A DNA stretch of 64,000 nt from Nitrospirota bacterium (lineage in GTDB: Bacteria > Nitrospinota_A > UBA7883). The DNA is taken from the NCBI GenBank assembly GCA_024275315.1, contig JAJRZK010000028.1, positions 1 through 64,000 of the forward strand. Reading direction: 5' to 3'. Numbering within the stretch: the stretch's first letter is position 1; each line of letters starts with the position of its first letter. Below, piece after piece: positions 1-8,529 of the stretch. Position numbers and translations under genes: made by a program. The notes below the pieces were generated by a model. The model did no database searches. It was not told where the DNA came from and saw only the letters and a list, made by a program, of their open reading frames with translations.

Positions 1-16
1 CAGGTCGTTGAAAAAC
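1..16 (+). repeat. Left terminal inverted repeat of the IS
   Basis: CAGGTCGTTGAAAAAC is the exact reverse complement of 1302-1317. Similarity stops after 16 bases. It is the first sequence of the window. Confidence 0.9.
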
Positions 17-130
17 CGACGTTACAAGTGGTTTTCTTCGTGTTTCCGCGATATTTCCCTGTTTCCCGGCCCTTTACCGGCACTTGCCATCCAGCCATGG
101 CGGGCTTAACGCCTCTTCTATTCCTCGTTC

Positions 131-1276
131 TCACATCACCATCCGGCTTATCCGCATAAGGTTATACGCCGCCGCCGTCATCAGACCCTGTTCGCCGAAT
201 CGCGCTAACCCCCGGAACCGCGTCTTACGAAACCCTCCAACCGTCTTCATCCAGCCAAATATCTCCTCCACCCGCTTGCGTATCCGCTGGCTGATCCGAT
301 AACCAACGCTACGCGTCGTCCGCCCGTCCAGACCGGGTGTCTTCCGGCGCTCCACCATCGCCAGGTGCGGCTTGATCTTGCGCTCGCGCAAATCACGAAC
401 GAACTCTCCGGCGTGATATCCCTTGTCGCCACCCAGCGTCCTGGGCGCAACCCCCTTGCGCTTTCTCTTCTTCCTTAACCGGTCCACCATCACAAGAGCC
501 GCGTCACGCTCCACCTTCGTCCCGGCCAGCGTCGATTCAACATCCACCACAAAACCGTTGCGATTCTCCATCAACGCGTGGAATCCGTAACAAAGCTTCG
601 CCTCCTTCCCCTTCCCCTTGCGCATCAGCCGGGAGTCGGGATCCGTGCGGCTGGCGTGGGTTTTGTTGCCCCGCTTCTCGCCACGGAAGTCAACCGAAGG
701 ATTGGAAGGGTCGTCATCGGAAGGGGGCGTGTCTTCATCCTTCGGACGAAAGCTCTTCATCGAAGCCCACGCATCGATCAGCGTACCGTCCACCGTGAAA
801 TGCTCGTCCGACAAAAGATCGGCATCCCGCGCCGCCTCCACAACGCCGTCGAAAAACCGGCGTGTCGCCTCGTGCTCCAATAGCCGGTCGCGGTTCTTGG
901 AAAACACGCTGTGATCGAACGAACGCTCGTCAAGACTCATGTCCAGAAACCAGCGGAACAGGATGTTGTAATCCAGCGTCTCGCAGAACAGACGGTCCGA
1001 GCGCACCGAGTAAAGCGCCATCAGGATCATGCTCTTGAGCAGACGCTCCGGAGGAATCGACGGCCGGCCCGTGTGGCTGTACATCTTGTCGAAGGTCTTC
1101 GACATCCCCTTGAGAATATCGTCCGCGAACGCCTTGACCGGCCTTAATGGATGATCCGCTGGAACCCTTTTCTCCGGTGAAACGTAGCTGAACATGAAAT
1201 CCTGTTTGTCATCCTCGCCCCTCATAACCTGCCTCCCATCGGATGTGTATGCGTTATGAAAGGTTAGATGACTCAT
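131..1276 (-). CDS. IS5-family DDE transposase
   Basis: 381 aa, the normal length for this transposase group, with no frameshift or internal stop. The N-terminal part (about residues 28-130) has the helical DUF772-type domain with the GRPSIPPERLL signature. The catalytic DDE core follows: first Asp in FTVDGTLIDAW, second Asp in LGGDKGYH, and the Glu in a C-terminal R-x3-E-x6-K signature (RKRVEEIFGWMK). It catalyses cut-and-paste movement of the surrounding element by acting on the two 16-bp ends. The intact frame and perfect ends suggest a recently active copy. Family assignment is from motif recognition. Confidence 0.9.
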   Translation of the reverse strand: MSHLTFHNAYTSDGRQVMRGEDDKQDFMFSYVSPEKRVPADHPLRPVKAFADDILKGMSKTFDKMYSHTGRPSIPPERLLKSMILMALYSVRSDRLFCETLDYNILFRWFLDMSLDERSFDHSVFSKNRDRLLEHEATRRFFDGVVEAARDADLLSDEHFTVDGTLIDAWASMKSFRPKDEDTPPSDDDPSNPSVDFRGEKRGNKTHASRTDPDSRLMRKGKGKEAKLCYGFHALMENRNGFVVDVESTLAGTKVERDAALVMVDRLRKKRKRKGVAPRTLGGDKGYHAGEFVRDLRERKIKPHLAMVERRKTPGLDGRTTRSVGYRISQRIRKRVEEIFGWMKTVGGFRKTRFRGLARFGEQGLMTAAAYNLMRISRMVM

Positions 1277-1301
1277 ATCTTAAAACGGCGCCCAAAAAAG
1301 A

Positions 1302-1317
1302 GTTTTTCAACGACCTG
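1302..1317 (-). repeat. Right terminal inverted repeat of the IS
   Basis: GTTTTTCAACGACCTG, the perfect inverse of bases 1-16. It is followed directly by CTAA, whose first three bases are the stop codon (TAG on the minus strand) of the RNase G gene. Confidence 0.9.
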
Positions 1318-2853
1318 CTAATCCACCATCTCCACCAGAAACCGCTCCTGATGTTGCGTATAGTCTGTCTTGACAATCACCCTGATATCCAGTTCCCGCT
1401 CAAGATGGTCCAGGTGCGACGATTCGTCTTCGAACATCAGGTCCGCCACACCCGGAGCGACCGTGCACACTATCTCCCGTTTATCACCCAGTTCCCTGGC
1501 CATGCGCATGATTTCCCGATAAACCTCGTACAGCACTGTCGTGTTCGATTTGATGCTTCCCCTGCCTTCGCAATAGGGGCATGTGGTTGTCTGTATTCTC
1601 GATAACGATTCGCGGGACCTTTTCCTGGTCATTTCCACCAGCCCCAGCTCTGAAATTTTCAGAATGTTGGTGCGGGATCTGTCGCTTTTGAGGGCTTGCT
1701 CCAGCGCAAAGTAGACCTTGTCCTTGCTTTCCTGACGCTCCATGTCAATAAAATCAATTATTATCAGCCCACCTATGTTTCGCAGACGAAGCTGATAGAC
1801 TATCTCCTGCACCGCTTCAAGGTTGGTTTTGAGAATTGTCTCTTCCTGGTCACGTTTTCCGACGAACTTGCCTGTGTTTACGTCTATCGCGGTCAACGCC
1901 TCTGTCTGGTCAATAATTATGTAGCCCCCGGACTTTAGCCACACTTTACGTCCCAGCGCCCGCTCTATCTCGATCTCCAGTCCGTATTTGTCGAAAATTG
2001 GCTCCTTCTGGTCGTACAGCTCGATCCTGTCTGCGATTTCCGGAAGATACGACTTGCAAAAGGCCACCGCGTTTTGATATTCCTCCACATCGTCGATTAT
2101 CACGTTTGTAACATCTCCGGTAAAAAGGTCGCGCATCGATCTGTGGATCAGGTTAAGGTCCTGATATACGACACTGGGCGCCGGCGCCGATTCGTAATAA
2201 TTTTTTATCGAGGTCCAAAGCTTGTCCAGAAACGCTATATCCTGTGACAGATCCTGCGATTCCTTGCCTTCGGCGGCCGTCCTGACAATATAGCCCGAAC
2301 CATTTTTTCTCAATTCCACCAGCATATCCCGAAGCCGCTTTTTCTCCGCATCGTCGGCTATTCTGCGGGATACGCCAACCTGGTTGACGGTCGGCATATA
2401 CACCAGATACCTGCCAGGAAGCGTGATATAGCTGGTAATGCGTGGACCTTTGGTGCCCATGGGGTCCTTGGACACCTGCACCATGATCTGCTGGCCTTCC
2501 TGGAGCATATCTTCTATATGACCATGCCCCTGAAGATGGGACTGGTCATGCTCCATCTGGTTTTCCATGGGTGAATCCGACTCCTCACCGGAATCCAGAT
2601 AATTCGCCATCTGGTTCGGGTCATTGGCGGAGTCTATATCTGACACATACAAAAAACCGGCCTTTTTAAGCCCGATATCCACGAAGGCGACCTGCATACC
2701 CGGCAGTACCTTGCTCACGGTCCCTTTGTAGATGTTCCCGACAATTCCCTGCTCGGATTTGCGCTCGATAAAAAGCTCCGTAATCAGGCGGTTTTCCAGA
2801 AGAGCCACCCGGGTTTCCCGCGATGTGACGTTACAAATTACTAACGATGGCAT
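1318..2853 (-). CDS. rng: Ribonuclease G/E family endoribonuclease
   Basis: 511 aa, close to RNase G (about 490 aa) and without the long C-terminal scaffold of RNase E. It is a single-strand endoribonuclease that acts in rRNA maturation and mRNA turnover. The N-terminus carries a split S1 domain (IVGNIYKGTVSKVLPGMQVAFVDIG, then MVQVSKDPMGTKG). The catalytic region shows the metal-binding aspartates in TAIDVNTGKFVG and IIIDFIDM, followed by the Zn-link CPYCEGRG. The protein ends at the usual RNase G terminus, so the IS that touches its stop codon has probably not truncated it. Anything that once followed it in an operon is now separated by the IS. Confidence 0.93.
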   Translation of the reverse strand: MPSLVICNVTSRETRVALLENRLITELFIERKSEQGIVGNIYKGTVSKVLPGMQVAFVDIGLKKAGFLYVSDIDSANDPNQMANYLDSGEESDSPMENQMEHDQSHLQGHGHIEDMLQEGQQIMVQVSKDPMGTKGPRITSYITLPGRYLVYMPTVNQVGVSRRIADDAEKKRLRDMLVELRKNGSGYIVRTAAEGKESQDLSQDIAFLDKLWTSIKNYYESAPAPSVVYQDLNLIHRSMRDLFTGDVTNVIIDDVEEYQNAVAFCKSYLPEIADRIELYDQKEPIFDKYGLEIEIERALGRKVWLKSGGYIIIDQTEALTAIDVNTGKFVGKRDQEETILKTNLEAVQEIVYQLRLRNIGGLIIIDFIDMERQESKDKVYFALEQALKSDRSRTNILKISELGLVEMTRKRSRESLSRIQTTTCPYCEGRGSIKSNTTVLYEVYREIMRMARELGDKREIVCTVAPGVADLMFEDESSHLDHLERELDIRVIVKTDYTQHQERFLVEMVD

Positions 2854-2979
2854 GTGTTTTTTTACTTAACCCTGTTTTTCAGAATCGGCGTTATAATTTT
2901 GATCTTAGCATATCAGTAAAACGGATTTGATATGTTATCCTCCATGACTGGGTATTATATACATTGAAAGGTTCGGTTG

Positions 2980-3396
2980 ATGGTGTACAGGGGGTCGTTC
3001 AGGGTCAACACAATGGGCTTTGCGGATATTAAAAACGTAACAGCGGAAGTGGCCGGAATCGTATCCGATTCTCGATTGTCAGGCGGAGTGGCGACTGTTT
3101 TCGTGGCGGGGTCCACCGCCGGGTTGACCACAATAGAGTATGAACCTGGAGCGGTGTCTGACCTGAAAGCCGCCATAGAGCGAATAGCCCCTGAAGAAAT
3201 CCACTATAACCATGACGCCAGGTGGGGTGACGGCAACGGGTTTTCCCATGTACGGGCGGCGTTGATTGGCCCGTCGCTCTCGGTTCCGTTCCAAGATTCG
3301 AACCTGTCGCTGGGGACCTGGCAGCAGATAGTGTTGTGCGACTTCGATAACAAAGGTAGAACCAGAAACGTGACTGTACAGGTCATGGGAGTGTAA
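2980..3396 (+). CDS. yjbQ: YjbQ/UPF0047 family protein
   Basis: 138 aa, the usual single-domain size. Family signatures are the segment with HYNHDARWGDGNGFSHVRAALIGPS near residues 73-100 and the LGTWQQIVLCDFDN segment near 110-125. Members bind a metal with conserved His/Asp residues and have been reported to have weak thiamine-phosphate-synthase activity; the true role is unclear. ATG at 2980 is chosen over the TTG just before it because GAAAGG at 2966-2971 is then correctly spaced. Divergent from rng and followed by a terminator-like hairpin that separates it from the flagellar genes. Confidence 0.85.
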   Translation: MVYRGSFRVNTMGFADIKNVTAEVAGIVSDSRLSGGVATVFVAGSTAGLTTIEYEPGAVSDLKAAIERIAPEEIHYNHDARWGDGNGFSHVRAALIGPSLSVPFQDSNLSLGTWQQIVLCDFDNKGRTRNVTVQVMGV

Positions 3397-3494
3397 ACCA
3401 CCTGCCGTTGAACCGGCGGAGTCTGTCTGAAACACGGAAAATCCCCGGAACAACCGGGATATTCAAAGTCGTAGCCGCCCCAGGCCAACCTTCG

Positions 3495-3530
3495 GCGCCC
3501 CGGGCAATATCTTCCCGGGCGCTTCCATGT
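3495..3530 (+). terminator. Rho-independent terminator-like hairpin
   Basis: GCGCCCCGGG (3495-3504) pairs with CCCGGGCGC (3514-3522) through a 9-base loop with one bulged C. A T-rich stretch follows. A second smaller hairpin (ATCCCCGG / CCGGGAT, 3441-3460) precedes it. The position, after yjbQ and before the sigma-54 promoter of the flagellar operon, suits an insulating terminator. Confidence 0.55.
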
Positions 3531-3587
3531 TTTCCTTCTTTGGGCGCCTGTTTTGGCGTAACACCGTCATTTTTTTGAACTTTCAGA

Positions 3588-3604
3588 TTGGCATCGTCCT
3601 TGCT
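3588..3604 (+). promoter_or_regulatory. Sigma-54 promoter for the flgF operon
   Basis: TTGGCATCGTCCTTGCT matches the -24/-12 consensus: GG and GC separated by exactly ten bases, with TTGGCA and TTGCT arms. It lies about 42 bases upstream of the flgF start, giving a short leader. Rod, ring and hook genes are commonly sigma-54 dependent under a FlrC/FleR-type activator. No such activator is in this window and no activator site was identified. Confidence 0.75.
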
Positions 3605-3645
3605 ACACCTATTTGCCGTAATTAAATTTTGACGAAAGGTTGGTA

Positions 3646-4464
3646 ATGTACAGAGGAATGTATGTGGCCGGAACAGGCGCATTCCAGGCTCAGAAACGGC
3701 TGGATACCATCGCCAACAACCTGGCCAACATGAACACGCCGGGGTTTAAATCCGACCAGCTTGTGTTTGAAAGCTATCTGAACAAGCATGTCTCCGGCGC
3801 GCCGAAAGTCTCCACACCGCAAAAACCGATGCCCGGGTATATGCGCCAAAGCGAATATGTGGTTACTTCGCAACAGTACACCGACTTTACACAAGGCCCC
3901 ATCCGCACCACTGGCAACCCGCTGGACGTAGCCCTTAATGGCGACGGTTTTCTTGCCGTTGCGACAAACAACGGAGAGCGCTACACAAGGAACGGCTCCT
4001 TGCAGGTTGGTCCCAACGGGGAGCTGGTAACAGGTGAGGGGCATGTTGTTTTGGACGATACAGACAGCCCGATATATGTAAATGACGGGGCCATAACTAT
4101 AGATGATACCGGAAACATATGGGTGGGCGACCCGTCGCTTGGATCGGACACAGAGTCCAGCGCGTACTATGACGGAGCGTTCGGCGTCCATGTAGGGCGG
4201 CTTAAGATAGTCGACTTTCCCAGACCGTATAAGCTGGAAAAGGAAGGCAACGGGCTTCTCCGGGCCTATGATCCCGGCGAGATTTACACTCCAACAAACG
4301 TAGAGGTGATCCAGAAACACCTGGAAAGCTCTAATGTCAATATGATCAATCAGGTAACCGATATGATCGAGATTCAGAGAATGACCGAAACATACCAGAA
4401 AGCTATCAGGGAAAGCGACAGCATGACATCCAGGCTACTTCAGCAGGTAGGCAGACCAGCTTAA
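3646..4464 (+). CDS. flgF: Flagellar basal-body rod protein FlgF
   Basis: 272 aa. A proximal/distal rod subunit exported by the flagellar type III system. The N-terminus has the rod-protein signature (LDTIANNLANMNTPGFKSD, residues about 19-37), a central LDVALNGDGFLAV segment, and the C-terminal heptad region NVNMINQVTDMIEIQRMTETYQ shared by FlgF, FlgG and FlgE. First gene of the operon and directly upstream of flgG, which favours FlgF over a second FlgG. ATG 3646 is preceded by GAAAGG at 3634-3639; a TTG at 3640 would have no room for a ribosome site. Confidence 0.9.
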   Translation: MYRGMYVAGTGAFQAQKRLDTIANNLANMNTPGFKSDQLVFESYLNKHVSGAPKVSTPQKPMPGYMRQSEYVVTSQQYTDFTQGPIRTTGNPLDVALNGDGFLAVATNNGERYTRNGSLQVGPNGELVTGEGHVVLDDTDSPIYVNDGAITIDDTGNIWVGDPSLGSDTESSAYYDGAFGVHVGRLKIVDFPRPYKLEKEGNGLLRAYDPGEIYTPTNVEVIQKHLESSNVNMINQVTDMIEIQRMTETYQKAIRESDSMTSRLLQQVGRPA

Positions 4465-4502
4465 CCCCTGGTTGGACAACAAAATATGACAGGAGAAAAA
4501 AT

Positions 4503-5291
4503 ATGATTCGTTCCCTCCATACAGGAGCCACAGGAATGGTGGCCCAACAGATGAACGTCGACGTCATAGCCAACAACCTGGCCAACGTCAACACCGCCGG
4601 CTACAAGAAAAGCAGAGCCGACTTTCAGGATTTGCTGTACCAGACCATTAAGGCGCCCGGAACGATTTCACCATCGGGGAACCAGATACCCACAGGCATC
4701 CAGGTCGGGCTTGGTGTCAAGCCGTCATCCGTATCGAAAATGTTCAGCCAGGGCGATATCCGAAACACCCAAAACGAGCTCGACCTCGCCATCGATGGAA
4801 AGGGACTGTTTCAGATCGAAAAACCGGACGGAACAATAGGATATACAAGAGCAGGCAATTTCCAGCTCGACAGCAACGGGCAAATAGTGACCGTGGACGG
4901 TTACCCGCTCTATCCTGTCATGACCATCCCCGATGACGCGACATTGATATCGGTCGATTCCGAAGGCAAGGTCATGGTCCAGCAACCTGGCAACACCGCC
5001 ATGACCGATATCGGACAGATCGAACTGGCCAACTTCGTCAACCCGGCCGGTCTGATCAGCGTGGGTAAAAACCTGTATGACGAATCCGAGGCGTCCGGTC
5101 CCGCCATCACCGGGCTTGCCGGAACCAATGAAATGGGCTCGATCCTTCAGGGATTTCTGGAAATTTCGAACGTATCGGTGGTTGAGGAGCTGACACAGAT
5201 GATCATGGCGCAACGCGGATACGAGGTCAACTCCAAATCGGTGCAGACCTCCGACCAGATGCTCCAGACAGCCACACAACTCAAGCGATAA
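4503..5291 (+). CDS. flgG: Flagellar distal rod protein FlgG
   Basis: 262 aa, the standard FlgG length. Begins MIRSLHTGATGMVAQQMNVD and continues with the ANNLANVNTAGYKKSRADFQDL signature. The central region has LDLAIDGKGLFQIEKPDG. The C-terminus (NVSVVEELTQMIMAQRGYEVNSKSVQTSDQML) is the typical rod/hook coiled coil. FlgG forms the distal rod that passes through the P and L rings made by the genes just downstream. An AGGAGA ribosome site precedes the ATG. Confidence 0.96.
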   Translation: MIRSLHTGATGMVAQQMNVDVIANNLANVNTAGYKKSRADFQDLLYQTIKAPGTISPSGNQIPTGIQVGLGVKPSSVSKMFSQGDIRNTQNELDLAIDGKGLFQIEKPDGTIGYTRAGNFQLDSNGQIVTVDGYPLYPVMTIPDDATLISVDSEGKVMVQQPGNTAMTDIGQIELANFVNPAGLISVGKNLYDESEASGPAITGLAGTNEMGSILQGFLEISNVSVVEELTQMIMAQRGYEVNSKSVQTSDQMLQTATQLKR

Positions 5292-5319
5292 CAGGATTGA
5301 CAACGGCGAGGTGATTGTT

Positions 5320-6063
5320 ATGAAACAGGCGATTTGGTTTTCACTGGTGTTTGCCGCGCTGATACTGGCCACTCCCGCATACGCTACGGGGCATGGCAAA
5401 GCATCGGCGTCGTCCGGCTTTGACCGGGCGAAATTCAACACGTGGATATCCGAGGCGGTCAAGGAGCGGATCATGGAGGAATTATCCGGCCGGGGCAAGA
5501 CCGTGGACTCTATAAGCGTAAAAGTGCCGTCAATGTACACGCCGCCAAAAGACTATGACTCGTTCAATGTAACCCTTCCCCGGCTCGCTCCCAGGGGATA
5601 TAAGATTTTTTCTCTCGTCACGTTCACAAAAAACGGGCGTGTAATTTCGAAGGTCAACATAATCGCCAAGGTTAGCGTTGTCACCGATGTGGTAACGGCT
5701 TCAAGGAACATCGGCAGGGGTACGATAATAACCGAAAAAGATATCAAGGTAATCCGTGGAACATCGCAGCCGTTCAACGAAAACATCATCTCGGATCCGG
5801 CGGACGCCATCGGGAGCAAGTTGGAGCGCAGTGTAAAACAGGGAGCCGGACTGAAGGCGAACATACTGTCCAGGCCAAAAATGATCAACGCCGGCGACAC
5901 GGTCTCCGTAATCGCCGAAACCAAAGCGATAAGAATCACCACGATAGGGGAGGCCAAGCAGGATGGCAACAGGGGTGACTGGATAAAGGTCACAAACATT
6001 GACTCGAAAAAAACTATCAACGCCCGTGTTATCGGCCCTGGCGAAGTTATGGTGGATTTTTAA
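5320..6063 (+). CDS. flgA: Flagellar P-ring chaperone FlgA
   Basis: 247 aa with an N-terminal signal peptide (hydrophobic residues about 5-22 ending AYATG). The C-terminal SAF-like domain has the FlgA features VVTASRNIGRGTIITEKDIKV and the stretch ending INARVIGPGEVMVDF. FlgA is a periplasmic chaperone for assembly of FlgI into the P ring; flgI is two genes downstream. ATG 5320 is preferred because GAGGTG at 5308-5313 is well placed; an upstream GTG at 5311 overlaps that site. Confidence 0.9.
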   Translation: MKQAIWFSLVFAALILATPAYATGHGKASASSGFDRAKFNTWISEAVKERIMEELSGRGKTVDSISVKVPSMYTPPKDYDSFNVTLPRLAPRGYKIFSLVTFTKNGRVISKVNIIAKVSVVTDVVTASRNIGRGTIITEKDIKVIRGTSQPFNENIISDPADAIGSKLERSVKQGAGLKANILSRPKMINAGDTVSVIAETKAIRITTIGEAKQDGNRGDWIKVTNIDSKKTINARVIGPGEVMVDF

Positions 6064-6073
6064 GGACAACATA

Positions 6074-6727
6074 ATGAACTGCTTCAAATTCATACATGGC
6101 GGCCTGGCGGCCGTCCTGGTCGCTACAATTTTCATATTCGGCGCTTGCGCCTCCGCTCCTGAAAGGCCAAAAGTGGAAGTCGAACCCGAAAAGCCGAAGT
6201 ATAACAATGGCTCGCTATGGCCGGGAACGAGCAAAAAGAACATGTTTTTCGCCGACAACAAGGCCAACCGGATCGGAGACATCGTGACCGTGCATGTTGT
6301 TGAAAAAACCACGGCGATAAACAAGGCCAGCACGGTGGATGATCATTCGGTCAAAAACTCCCTCACCCTGGACACCGGTGGAACATCCCCAACGGAAATG
6401 GCGTTAAACGGAGGATCCACGTTCAGCGGCAAGGGGTCTACAGGCAGATCGGACCAGTTCTCCGCCACGGTAAGCTGCGTGGTGAAGGAAGTTCTGGAAA
6501 ACGGCAATATGATCATCGAGGGGCAACGCAGGATGCAGATCAACAACGAGGAGCAATATATCCTGGTCCGGGGTATGATCCGCCCGGATGATATAACCTA
6601 CAACAACGACATCCTTTCTTCCCAAATGGCCAACGCGGACATTCTGTATACAGGCGAGGGGGGAATCGACAGCGGCAGGAAACCAAACTGGATGGGCAGG
6701 GTGTTGCAAAACTTGTGGCCGTTCTGA
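6074..6727 (+). CDS. flgH: Flagellar L-ring lipoprotein FlgH
   Basis: 217 aa. Signal peptide with lipobox (FGAC, Cys near residue 24), then a short Pro/Glu linker and the conserved FlgH body: NGSLWPG, NKANRIGDIVTVHVVEKTTA, FSGKGSTGRSDQFSATVSCVVKEVLENGNMIIEG and VRGMIRPDDI. It forms the L ring in the outer membrane, direct evidence of a diderm envelope. ATG 6074 follows AAGGA and lies 10 bp after flgA, so the two are co-transcribed. Confidence 0.95.
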   Translation: MNCFKFIHGGLAAVLVATIFIFGACASAPERPKVEVEPEKPKYNNGSLWPGTSKKNMFFADNKANRIGDIVTVHVVEKTTAINKASTVDDHSVKNSLTLDTGGTSPTEMALNGGSTFSGKGSTGRSDQFSATVSCVVKEVLENGNMIIEGQRRMQINNEEQYILVRGMIRPDDITYNNDILSSQMANADILYTGEGGIDSGRKPNWMGRVLQNLWPF

Positions 6728-6848
6728 CGATGCGTCCATTTACCAGGCCAGGCTCAACAGCGGACTTTTCAAACAAACAATCTGAAACAGATTTATTTAC
6801 CAGGCTTAGTGGCAAAAACAATGGCACTCGCGGTTCAGGGAGACAAAT

Positions 6849-8033
6849 ATGCTGACAATTAAACTGATCCGGCTTGCTGTCAAAATGGCAATACCGGTAA
6901 TTGCACTGCTCATGTGGCTCGCCGGCTCGGCTTCGGCGACCAGGCTCAAGGACATTTCCTCCGTGCAAGGTGTGCGGGACAACCAGCTTATCGGATACGG
7001 CCTGGTGGTTGGCTTGCAGAATTCCGGCGACAAGTCATACAAGAGCCCGTTTACAATTCAGACCCTCCTGGCGATGCTGGAAAAGCTGGGCACGACAGTC
7101 GACGTCCGACAGATAGTCGATTCGCGTTTTGGAGTGTCTGATGTGCGAAAACTCCGGGATGTGAGGGTGGAAAACGTGGCGGCTGTCATGGTGACAGCGG
7201 ACCTGCCCGCGTTCGCCAGGCAGGGGAGCAGGATAGATGTAGTAGTATCCTCGCTGGGTGACGCAAGAAGCCTGCAGGGGGGCACATTGTTGCTGACACC
7301 TCTTAAAGCCGCCAACGGGGAAGTTTACGCGGTGGCGCAAGGCACCGTCTCCGTCGGGGGGGGGTACGCCGGCCGGTCAAGGAGACTCCGTTACGCGAAA
7401 AATCACCCTACAGTGGCAAGGTTGTCAAACGGCGCCATAGTGGAGAACGAGGTGGGGTTTGACTTCTCCAAACTCAACCAGCTCAACTTTGACCTGTTTC
7501 AACCAGATTTTACAACATCCCAACGAGTCGTGACGGCCATAAATGAATTCCTGGGACAGAGTGTCGCCAAAGCGATTGATTCCGGAACCATACAAGTTAC
7601 AATCCCTGAAAGCTATAAGGACAAAAAAGTGGAGTTCGCGGCGGCGATCGAGTCTATTGAGGTAAATCCCGATGTGACCGCCAGGGTGGTCCTTGACGAG
7701 CGAACAGGAACTATCGTGGTCGGCGAACAGGTCCGAATCGATCGTGTCGCCATATCACACGGCAACCTTACAATTAAAATAAGCGGCAAGACCACTGTCA
7801 GCCAGCCACTGCCACTATCGGCGGGCCAGACTGTCGTCGTACCCAGTTCACTGCTTAACGTCGAGGAAGTAGGCGGCAAATCTGACCACCTGATGATCCT
7901 TGAGCCTGGTGTCAATATAGGGGAAATGGTAAAAGCGCTTAACGCCATGGGTGTTAAGCCAAGGGATTTAATCGCTATTTTTCAGACGCTTAAAGCCGCA
8001 GGGGCGCTCAATGCGAAGCTTGAGATCATTTAG
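6849..8033 (+). CDS. flgI: Flagellar P-ring protein FlgI
   Basis: 394 aa with a cleavable signal sequence (about residues 1-29, ending SASA). Conserved FlgI blocks are visible: RLKDISSVQGVRDNQLIGYGLVVGL, DVRKLRDVRVENVAAVMVTADLPAFARQGSRIDV, and the C-terminal MVKALNAMGVKPRDLIAIFQTLKAAGALNAKL. It assembles the periplasmic P ring around the rod with FlgA as chaperone. A 121-bp gap separates it from flgH; I saw no convincing promoter there. AGGGAGA precedes the ATG. Confidence 0.96.
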   Translation: MLTIKLIRLAVKMAIPVIALLMWLAGSASATRLKDISSVQGVRDNQLIGYGLVVGLQNSGDKSYKSPFTIQTLLAMLEKLGTTVDVRQIVDSRFGVSDVRKLRDVRVENVAAVMVTADLPAFARQGSRIDVVVSSLGDARSLQGGTLLLTPLKAANGEVYAVAQGTVSVGGGYAGRSRRLRYAKNHPTVARLSNGAIVENEVGFDFSKLNQLNFDLFQPDFTTSQRVVTAINEFLGQSVAKAIDSGTIQVTIPESYKDKKVEFAAAIESIEVNPDVTARVVLDERTGTIVVGEQVRIDRVAISHGNLTIKISGKTTVSQPLPLSAGQTVVVPSSLLNVEEVGGKSDHLMILEPGVNIGEMVKALNAMGVKPRDLIAIFQTLKAAGALNAKLEII

Positions 8034-8104
8034 CTTTGCAACCGTCAGATTATTGGCGCCAAACATGCAACAACTAAATAGCAATAACCGGAACTAGGAA
8101 AAAA

Positions 8105-8488
8105 ATGTCAATCAGCAATATCAACAATCTGACACCAGACAAGGGCAGGCAGTATCTGTTGCAAAACCTGGGTTTTGGAGGGGAGCCTGTTTCATCGCTG
8201 ACAGGGGACAAGGGAAAAACAGAGCGTGAGAAGCTGGAAATTCTTTCCCGCGAATTCGAATCTATCTTCTTAAACCAGATGATAAAAACCATGCGTAAGA
8301 CCATAGACAAAAGCAACCTTATAGACGGTGGATCCGCAGAGCGGATTTACACCGATCTGCTTGATGAAACACTGTCAAGAAATATGGCGTTTTCCCAGAA
8401 GGACGGATTGGCGTCCCAGCTTGTCGATCAGTTGTCAGGACAGTTGGAAGACGGGGAGAAACAGAATAATGAAAAGGACGAGGAATAA
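8105..8488 (+). CDS. flgJ: Rod-binding protein, FlgJ N-terminal domain only
   Basis: 127 aa. Contains only the rod-capping domain (about residues 40-105, REKLEILSREFESIFLNQMIKTMRKT, then GGSAERIYTDLLDETLSRNMAFS). The C-terminal muramidase domain of enterobacterial FlgJ is absent, as in many delta- and alphaproteobacteria, so peptidoglycan must be opened by a separate enzyme not seen nearby. It sits between the ring genes and flgN. A stem-loop follows the stop codon. Confidence 0.85.
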   Translation: MSISNINNLTPDKGRQYLLQNLGFGGEPVSSLTGDKGKTEREKLEILSREFESIFLNQMIKTMRKTIDKSNLIDGGSAERIYTDLLDETLSRNMAFSQKDGLASQLVDQLSGQLEDGEKQNNEKDEE

Positions 8489-8493
8489 GGACA

Positions 8494-8529
8494 TTTGTCC
8501 CATTTCACCCTACAGTGAAAACGGGCAAA
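8494..8529 (+). other. Bulged stem-loop in the flgJ-flgN gap
   Basis: TTTCAC (8503-8508) pairs perfectly with GTGAAA (8515-8520) around a 6-base loop. The stem extends through CCC/GGG and TTTG/CAAA with small bulges. There is no T tract, so it is a poor classical terminator. It overlaps the proposed -35 of the flgN promoter and ends where the shared CAAAATCCGATA string begins. Confidence 0.5.

Larger units (their letters stand above)
1..1317 (-). mobile_element. IS5-family insertion sequence, complete
   Basis: A 1317-bp element bounded by perfect 16-bp inverted repeats (CAGGTCGTTGAAAAAC at the left end and its reverse complement at 1302-1317). It encodes one DDE transposase on the minus strand. 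The right flank reads CTAA, which fits the YTAR target preferred by IS5-type elements; the left flank lies outside the window, so the target duplication cannot be confirmed. The element ends exactly where the stop codon of the neighbouring RNase G gene begins, so that gene is left intact. That the window begins on the first base of the repeat suggests a contig broken at a repeated element. Confidence 0.9.

Noticed and set aside
6800-6840. TGGCA repeats before flgI as sigma-54 promoter
   Set aside because: Spacing puts GG or TT rather than GC at -12.
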